In this document: positions 57,846 to 64,000 of the stretch, piece by piece | Layout of the letters: each line of letters begins with the position of its first letter | How positions within the stretch are numbered: position 1 is the stretch's first letter | Notes under the pieces: generated by a model | What the model was told of the DNA's origin: nothing | Database searches by the model: none | What the model saw: only the letters and a program-made list of their open reading frames with translations | NCBI RefSeq assembly: GCF_000218685.1 | Contig: NW_006763296.1 | Coordinates: 1,880,907-1,944,906, forward strand | DNA: 64,000 bases | Direction: 5' to 3' | DNA from: Serpula lacrymans var. lacrymans S7.9 | Taxonomy: Eukaryota; Basidiomycota; Agaricomycetes; Boletales; Serpulaceae | Position numbers and translations under genes: made by a program

Positions 57846-59434
57846 ATGATGAGTTCAGTAAGCAGAGAGCGGACAGTGTCCACCGCTGAAGGTTTCTTGT
57901 GCGGAGGAATAGCGGCATGCACTGCGGTCAGTTTAGCTTTTTCTACCTCACTTTCTGGTATGGACTGAACATTTCCTTTTAGGTCACTGTATCCAATCCT
58001 GCTGAAGTTGCTAAAACTCGTATGCAGTTGCAGGGAGAATTGACCAAAGGTGGTGGTCAAAAAGTGTATAAGAATGCTCTCGATGTGCTTGCGAAAACGT
58101 GGAGGAACGAGGGAATTCGTGGCTTGCAAAGAGGTCTTGGCCCAGCTGTACGTCTGTGCTATTCGCCTCATGCACTGTATGCTAATAACTCCGACTCTAT
58201 AGTATACTTACCAGGCAAGGACCTTTCATCGTTATTCTTGGCTATGGTGAGGAGTTAGTACTGATAATAGCTTGTGTAGATTCTTCTCAATGGATCACGT
58301 TTAGGTATGTGACGTTCATTACAATCATACTGACTTGCGCCTCATTGCACCGTAGGTTTTTATGAGCCGTTCAGGCGAACATTGAACCGCTTCATAGGAA
58401 AATCTCCAACTGACCAACTGCCACTAACATCTATAACCGCCGGAGCCGTTAGTGGTGCAGTTGGAGGTAAGTCACCCACTCATTGCCTCGTGGTCTAGCA
58501 GCTGAAGGTGCTTCTTCCAAAGCTTCCCTTGGAAACCCACTTTTCCTTATCAAAGCCAGAATGCAGGTGAGATCTCTTGGTCACATTACAATGCCGAATA
58601 GTGATAGTATTTCCTTAGGCATATTCTCCGGCTCTCCCTGTAGGAACGCAGCACTATTACAAGAGCTCCTTTGATGCCCTGTCGACTATCTGGAAGGCTG
58701 AGAAATTCCGTGGACTAATTCGTGGTATAGATGCTGCTGTCCTTCGAACGACAATGGGATCATCGGTCAAGCTTTTAACTTTAAATGTGCTATACATTTT
58801 TAACAGTAGTTGTTCCTTAGGTCCAACTACCAACCTATCATTGGACAAAGAATCAGATTGTCTCGAATGGTCTTCTTCCTGCAAATAGTATATGGACGTT
58901 TCTAGCCAGTAGTTCTGTCTCAGGCATTTGCGTGGTATGTTCCCATTTATACGGTACACGTGAATTACATGAATTCATTTAATTCATAACTGGATTGTTC
59001 AGTGTATAGTCATGCAACCAGCTGATACAGTAAGTTCAATAGGTTTGGTATACGTGTCTTGGTCGCTGATATCTTTATAGACATTAACCCGGATGTATAA
59101 TCAACCCACTAAGCGCCTACCTAATGGTAACTTAGTAGGAGCATTGTACAAGAATCCTATCGATTGCTTGTTGAAAACTGCCAAAGCGGAGGGTGTCCTT
59201 GGCTGGTACAAGGGTACGTTGAGTTGTTTCCATGAGAGTAGCAGCGTCTTGATAGCCCCTCAGGATCCACTGCTCATTTCCTGCGCATCGCTCCACATAC
59301 GTGAGTATCATGAACAACATTGTAGTATTCCACTTAAAGAACCCCACCCCAGGATTATCACGCTAACTGCCAATGATATTATCACCAATCTCTACAAGGA
59401 TCTGAAGTATGGTCGTGCGGACTCTGATGCTTAG
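57846..59434 (+). CDS. mitochondrial carrier, oxaloacetate/sulfate type (Oac1)
   Basis: Inner-membrane carrier of the SLC25 family with three repeats. It starts MMSSVSRERTVSTAEGFLCG. Repeat 1 has VSNPAEVAKTRMQLQGEL (PxxxxKxR-type signature). Repeat 2 has ASLGNPLFLIKARMQAYSP followed by LPVGTQHYYKSSFDALSTI, a wording specific for Oac1-like carriers. Repeat 3 has VMQPADTTLTRMYNQPTKRL and then NPIDCLLKTAKAEGVLGWYK. It ends LYKDLKYGRADSDA. About 13 introns, about 315 residues, complete. Yeast Oac1 carries oxaloacetate, sulfate and isopropylmalate. A second in-frame Met directly follows the first, so the exact start is uncertain by one codon. Confidence 0.92.
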
Positions 59435-59620
59435 ACGATAGGATGGAGGTACTTATAAGCTTATCTTAGTACTTGTCTCGTTGATTCTGATTGAGTGAAG
59501 CAGCTCATTTTTATTTGTAGTGATAGACTATTCTACCTTGGGCAACATTTCAGTTCTCGACATAACTCCTATATAGTACATAACGATCACACTCGGATCC
59601 TGTTATCAACAATAATTAAA

Positions 59621-62353
59621 CTATCCATGCACCCTCTTTCCTGTCCTATCCTCATCAACACTTCGCCTCCGTTTATTCATGTTCCTCCAACCCCCAGCAG
59701 ACGATGGCATCGAGAAATATTTTTCTATTGGTGGTCTCAGCGATTGCTGGTGTTTCTGTAAATCGAATGGTGGTACAGTAGTAGAGCTGGAAGGCGGAAC
59801 AGCACGACTTGTGGTTGGGCTCGGAGGATTGGAGTGGACGAGAGATTCGATAGTCATAGTTGAAGTACCCGGAGTGGCGGGTTCCTTTTGGGATGATTTT
59901 TTCTTATACTAAAGGCCAGGAAGTTCAGTATTACTACTATACTAGGAATGAGTGTCAAACCCACGGTTTCTAACTCAGGCTTTCCCCGCCATTTTGCAAT
60001 AGCTTCGCAAAAGCGCAATGCTGCCCGCTCAACAGGCTCAGCTGGGTAGTGCCATGCTAAGTCTTCCATGTGTGTTGAAAGATCGGGAGTTAGTGAGGGT
60101 ATCGCGTAGAACTAGAAATGCAAAGAGTTCAACTTTGTTATCTTATAGCCCACAGCACTGCGAGTCCAATCATTACTTACCCTCCTCAATCGCTCCTCCA
60201 TTTCAGTTTCAAACTCTGCCTCCGCGCCCTCTCTTCGCAGGGGAACCCCAGTTCTCCTAGCCTGTAGCGCAGGGAACATTATTCTTGTCGATTCTTTCAA
60301 GTTTGGTAAATCATCGGGATCGAACCAATCCAACATATCGTCTTCGTCGTCCCATTCCCTTTCGAAGTGGTCATCGCTTGCCCCTATCCCTAACCCGACT
60401 GCCAGTAGACATTCCACAGCATCTAGTCCGCGCCAGCCTCCGGTCAGGTAGCCTTCAAGTGCAGCGCGAGTTAAAAGACCACCGAGAAGCATATACCACT
60501 CCCTAGAAGGCCTCAACGCAGTTGAGTAGATATCACGCCGCGACGGTACTGAAGCCGGCGATGATGGTGTAAGTATATGGTCCTCATTAATCGACATGCC
60601 ACTACCTCCTGCACCATTACCCCGCCGCTCATCGTCACTCTCTCCTCCTGCGCGTTCTGAGCCGCCATATTCTTCTTCTCCTACCTCTCGTCCCAGTTCT
60701 AGAGCAACTAAAGCGGAAAGGCGTATGAATCGCGGTATGAGTTCTGATAATCGCGTGTTGCCTGCACCGGTGCCCGTTGCAAGTTCGGCTTCAGCCTCTC
60801 TGGAATTTAGCGAAGTCTTTGATTTACGGCGTAGGACGCTCCCGCGTACGCCAGGCCTAGCCAAACCAGAACCTATCCCGCTTCCGTCTTGCCAGCCTGT
60901 GATTCCACCACCACTCCCGCCCATACCCGTCATACTGCTTCCCCCACCCACCATGCTACCTATCATCATCCCACCTCTTCCTGCATTATTTGACCTTGAG
61001 TTCAAATCATTCGTTGGTGTTGCGCTAGATGGTGCTCGTACGCGCCCCGGGCCACCAGGAGCTCGGACGGGCTGTTTTGCTTCGACGCAGATTTCACAAC
61101 CTGTGTGTAGATGTCGTGGACACCGCAGTCCCGGAGGAGAGTTTGCAGTGCTGGGATCAGCACCAGCTACGTAGAGTGCCCGGACACGCCCACTGGGTAC
61201 AGGATGTGTTCGCCAATGCTGTATAGTACGTCAGTAGGTGCAATAACAATTGATGTATGAATGTCTGATATACTGCACGCACAGGGCTGAGAGGGGCACC
61301 TGAAAGAGGTGACGGCTGTGACGGCGAAGTCGACAACCTAAAATCATTTCTGGAAGGTAACGGTGCATTATATATCGAAGGAGCTGCAGAAATGGACGAT
61401 AGAAGGACCAAAGAAGGCGGTAAACTGGCCGCAGGTGTCCCTGTTGATGACACGCTACTTCCCCTCATCGATGAGGGCGTGGTAGCCTTCTGCATGACTG
61501 GCGAGTTGCCTGGTGTCAACCCCCCGGAGTCTGATACGCTTCCACTCACGATGATCGGTGGTGGGTGATGGTGATGGCGGTAAGGCGGCGGAGGCGCCTG
61601 CCGCGCGAACAGGTCATTGATCACTGTCCCCAACGCCAAACGCAGCCGCACACCATTAGGCAGTGTGTGAGGATGGGATGGCGACAAATGATTGTGTGAA
61701 TGAGGCTGCTTGGGAGACGTTGGTGGAGCAAGCGGATCATCATCCAAAATCGGATGTACGGGTGGAGGCTGGTCCAGCATAGATGTGACCACTTTCTCCA
61801 GTCCTTCAGCACGAAGACGCAAACTGCGCGCAAGGACCAACTCTTGTTTCTCAATTCTATCGTCCTCTTCGTCATTGTGCGTATGGCCTGGTCCACCTTC
61901 TCTGGCTTTGAGCGTCCCCACATCCTCGCCATCGCTTATAACTTCTTCCTCTTCCTCATAGATCTCTGGCCGTTCACGATGACTGTAGTGGGGTGACGAC
62001 GGACCTCCTGTGCGATCTGTCATACCCAACTCTGCCCGAGCCTGGGCGAAGCGGGTACGGCCATGGACCCAGAGCATGTGGTCGATGATGAGTGTCCGTG
62101 TGGACTTCTCTCGAGGGGGTATAGAGTGTAGATGATGTGCATGCTTGTGTGCTGGGGCCTTAAATTTGCTGGGACCTGGCGTTGGTGGTACTACCGCTGC
62201 CATGGGGGTTGCGCTCGTCGTTTGACGCGATGAGGAAGGGGTTGTCGGGAACGATGCTGTGTTTGTTACACTGAATGACGGATATTGGCCTTGGTTGGGA
62301 TTTGGTGGGATGATGGGACCATTCCCATTTTGCAAGGAAGAGGAATAAGACAT
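59621..62353 (-). CDS. unrecognised large Pro/Ser/Gly-rich protein with C-terminal nuclear signal
   Basis: Four exons give about 830 residues. It starts MSYSSSLQNGNGPIIPPNPN. A conserved-looking block is KFKAPAHKHAHHLHSIPPRE followed by STRTLIIDHMLWVHGRTRFA and QARAELGMTDRTGG (about 60-125). The middle part is disordered (HPHTLPNGVRLRLALGTVIN, His-rich YRHHHHPPP, Gly-rich GGSSMTGMGGSGGG). A second folded block, ALRPSREWYMLLGGLLTRAA and LEGYLTGGWRGLDAVECLLA, is followed by an acidic DDEDDMLDWFDPDDLP and, after introns, AIPSLTPDLSTHMEDLAWHY. The end has KRRRSVDEDRTGKRVHG, a likely bipartite nuclear localisation signal. Introns: about 61288-61226, 60186-60120 and 59960-59908. Function unknown. 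Confidence 0.75.
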
Positions 62354-64000
62354 GAATACGCCCGGAAATGTAATATGTTTTCTGGATTTTTGCGGTGTTT
62401 AGTCGTCCAAGTGGGCTGTAGAGGATATTTTATGATAATAAACAGAAGAACGAATGAACAAATGAGACTGAAAGTTACCCCACAGTGGTCGCAATATTAA
62501 TTTTCGAAGTATACAAGCGTGTTCTAGCCTATAGCTAGCGCTGAGAATAGTGACAAACACGGTCGTAACACGGCTTTTCTCTTTACCACCATCTCGGAAT
62601 CCTGTCAGTTGCCAGCCCGAAATCATATCTCTGGCTTCATTGTGGTCCACTTCGAAATGGATTTATTATCTGCGTGCTCATACGGCGTGAACGTCAAATG
62701 CGGTCCAAGATCAAGCTCTTGTGAGCATTACCTCGAAATACCACTACTACCAAATTACCCCTTCATTGGGCGCCAGCATTGAAAATTATTAAAAACAACC
62801 AGCTCCCTCTAGACATTCCTCGTTGCTTTCACCAATAAGTAGGTGTCAGCAGAAGAGTATTGATTCCTGTGAAACCATGAAAATAGTTTTTTGTCCCTGA
62901 AGACATCTCTCGGTGTTGCTGTATCGGCCTTCACGCGTAGTCCGAAAGCGTTGCACACCTACAATGACGTCGTGTTTCGAATAAGTAGTAAACCAACTGG
63001 AATAACGCATATAGTGAGTACTCCATGTCTGGTTTCTATGACACTGTACCGCTTTCGGCGTACTTTGCTGTTAATGTTCTCGAGTCTTTTCTCTCGTGTT
63101 ACAAGCACTTCTACTACCAATTTTTTTCGCTTTCCAGTGGCGTCGGCTTTTAAGGTCCAAACTAAAACGTGTTACAGCTCGTAAGATACTTGCCCTGTGC
63201 TTGTTATCTCCTGTAAATCGGAAGCAGCATTTCCTGTTGCTCTCATAGCCAATCTCAATGTTGCAAGTGTTGCAAGGTTTTAGTTTAATCATGCCATGCA
63301 TTCATTTGTTAAACATCCGCCCACAAACAGGAGCTCTGACGTCCCAGTACACCCCTATAGCAAAGTCCTCTCGAAATTTCATACTGAAACACGTGTTAGA
63401 TCCATGCAGGAAATTGGTAAGTCGTCCTACTTATTCCAACATAACTTGGTTATTATGCGTGTGGCGTCTTCACAAAGCAAATATTTGTAGCTTTTTAATC
63501 CACGGTGTACATGACTATCAACGCGAGCTGAAGAGGGCATCAGCAGAAAGTTATCCACGGACTGCAGATAAGCCCTCCGCCTTCGCTTTTACAGTGCGAG
63601 GGCAGATCAACTGTACCCAGAAAATTCTCACCAAATCATGTATCTGTCCCACTCGTGTTTATTCTTGCTCCCCATGCAGGTATCTTTTATCGCTTCCAGT
63701 GCTTCACCCAGCTTCTTTGGTTCTTTCCATTGCACCCATATCTTCGCAGATGCCCTCGACTCGGCGAAACATCTACACGTACCTTCTCTGGTTCTTTCAC
63801 ATTGCACCCATCCCTTCTCGAATGCCCTAGAGTCGGCGCAATCTCTCTCACCTTTTTTGGAGCCTTTCGAGAAACAGTAGACGTGATGATAACTTCGTGT
63901 GACCAGTTTCAAGCACAGTCGCATGAAGCGAGTATGTCAACTAGACTCCTCGGGCTTCTATTCCATTGCGCGGTTCCCGAGAGTGTTATCATCACGATGC
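62354..64000. other. right end of window, no recognised gene
   Basis: About 1.6 kb. Frames at 62399-62650 (minus), 62891-63184 (plus), 63258-63830 (plus) and 63628-63924 (minus) overlap and show no domain. The left part is the promoter of the gene starting at 62353. A gene running off the right end cannot be excluded. Confidence 0.45.
63718..63860 (-). repeat. two diverged tandem copies of a 72-base unit
   Basis: TGGTTCTTTC followed by ATTGCACCCAT recurs 71-72 bases later (63718 and 63789). On the minus strand both copies stay in one frame and read DCADSRAFEKGWVQCE and CFAESRASAKIWVQWK, a 24-residue repeat. Confidence 0.5.

Overview
The window reads as nuclear DNA of a filamentous basidiomycete, most likely an Agaricomycete. 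Genes are dense and lie on both strands. Nearly all are cut by many GT-AG introns of about 45-80 bases. The gene content is typical of mushroom-forming fungi: a Rho1 exchange factor with DH, PH and CNH domains, a CipC-like protein, microsomal P450s, Ser-rich GPI wall proteins and an Oac1-type carrier. No species is claimed. I saw no transposon, rRNA, tRNA, CRISPR or viral gene.

Layout. Positions 1-5.5 kb hold an unrecognised Pro-rich minus-strand gene and a doubtful small membrane protein. From 6.0 to 11.5 kb (minus) lie the RhoGEF and the WD40 ribosome-assembly protein Sqt1/AAMP. From 12.0 to 16.9 kb (plus) are an ER protein disulfide isomerase, an intronless TDP2-like phosphoesterase and a Ser-rich GPI-type wall protein. 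From 18.4 to 23.7 kb a sugar transporter (plus) and an intracellular-type GH13 alpha-amylase (minus) sit tail to tail. From 24.5 to 30.3 kb are a coiled-coil AT-hook protein, an unknown low-complexity protein, a GNAT acetyltransferase and a class I methyltransferase. From 31.1 to 38.7 kb are cipC, RNase H2 subunit A and two tandem related P450s. From 38.8 to 44.8 kb three minus-strand genes of unknown function follow, one carrying a tandemly repeated exon-intron module. From 45 to 54.6 kb (plus) are an F-box protein, tRNA exportin and cullin-3. From 55.9 to 62.4 kb are the ER Hsp40 Scj1 (minus, KDEL end), the mitochondrial carrier Oac1 (plus) and a long unknown protein (minus). The last 1.6 kb has no recognised gene.

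Functional links. Most genes are housekeeping (tRNA export, protein degradation, ER folding, ribosome assembly, DNA repair) and do not form one pathway. Plausible links are the transporter-amylase pair (alpha-glucan use), the two P450s (a tandem duplication), and two ER-folding genes whose upstream regions share a GACGTG core. An F-box gene and a cullin lie within 10 kb, but they would belong to different ligases (SCF uses Cul1, not Cul3). I found no convincing undescribed multi-gene system. The best leads are the three-copy exon-intron repeat near 42.2-42.4 kb, the in-frame last intron of cullin-3, a frame break near 2.45 kb, and a gene whose introns can be read through without a stop.
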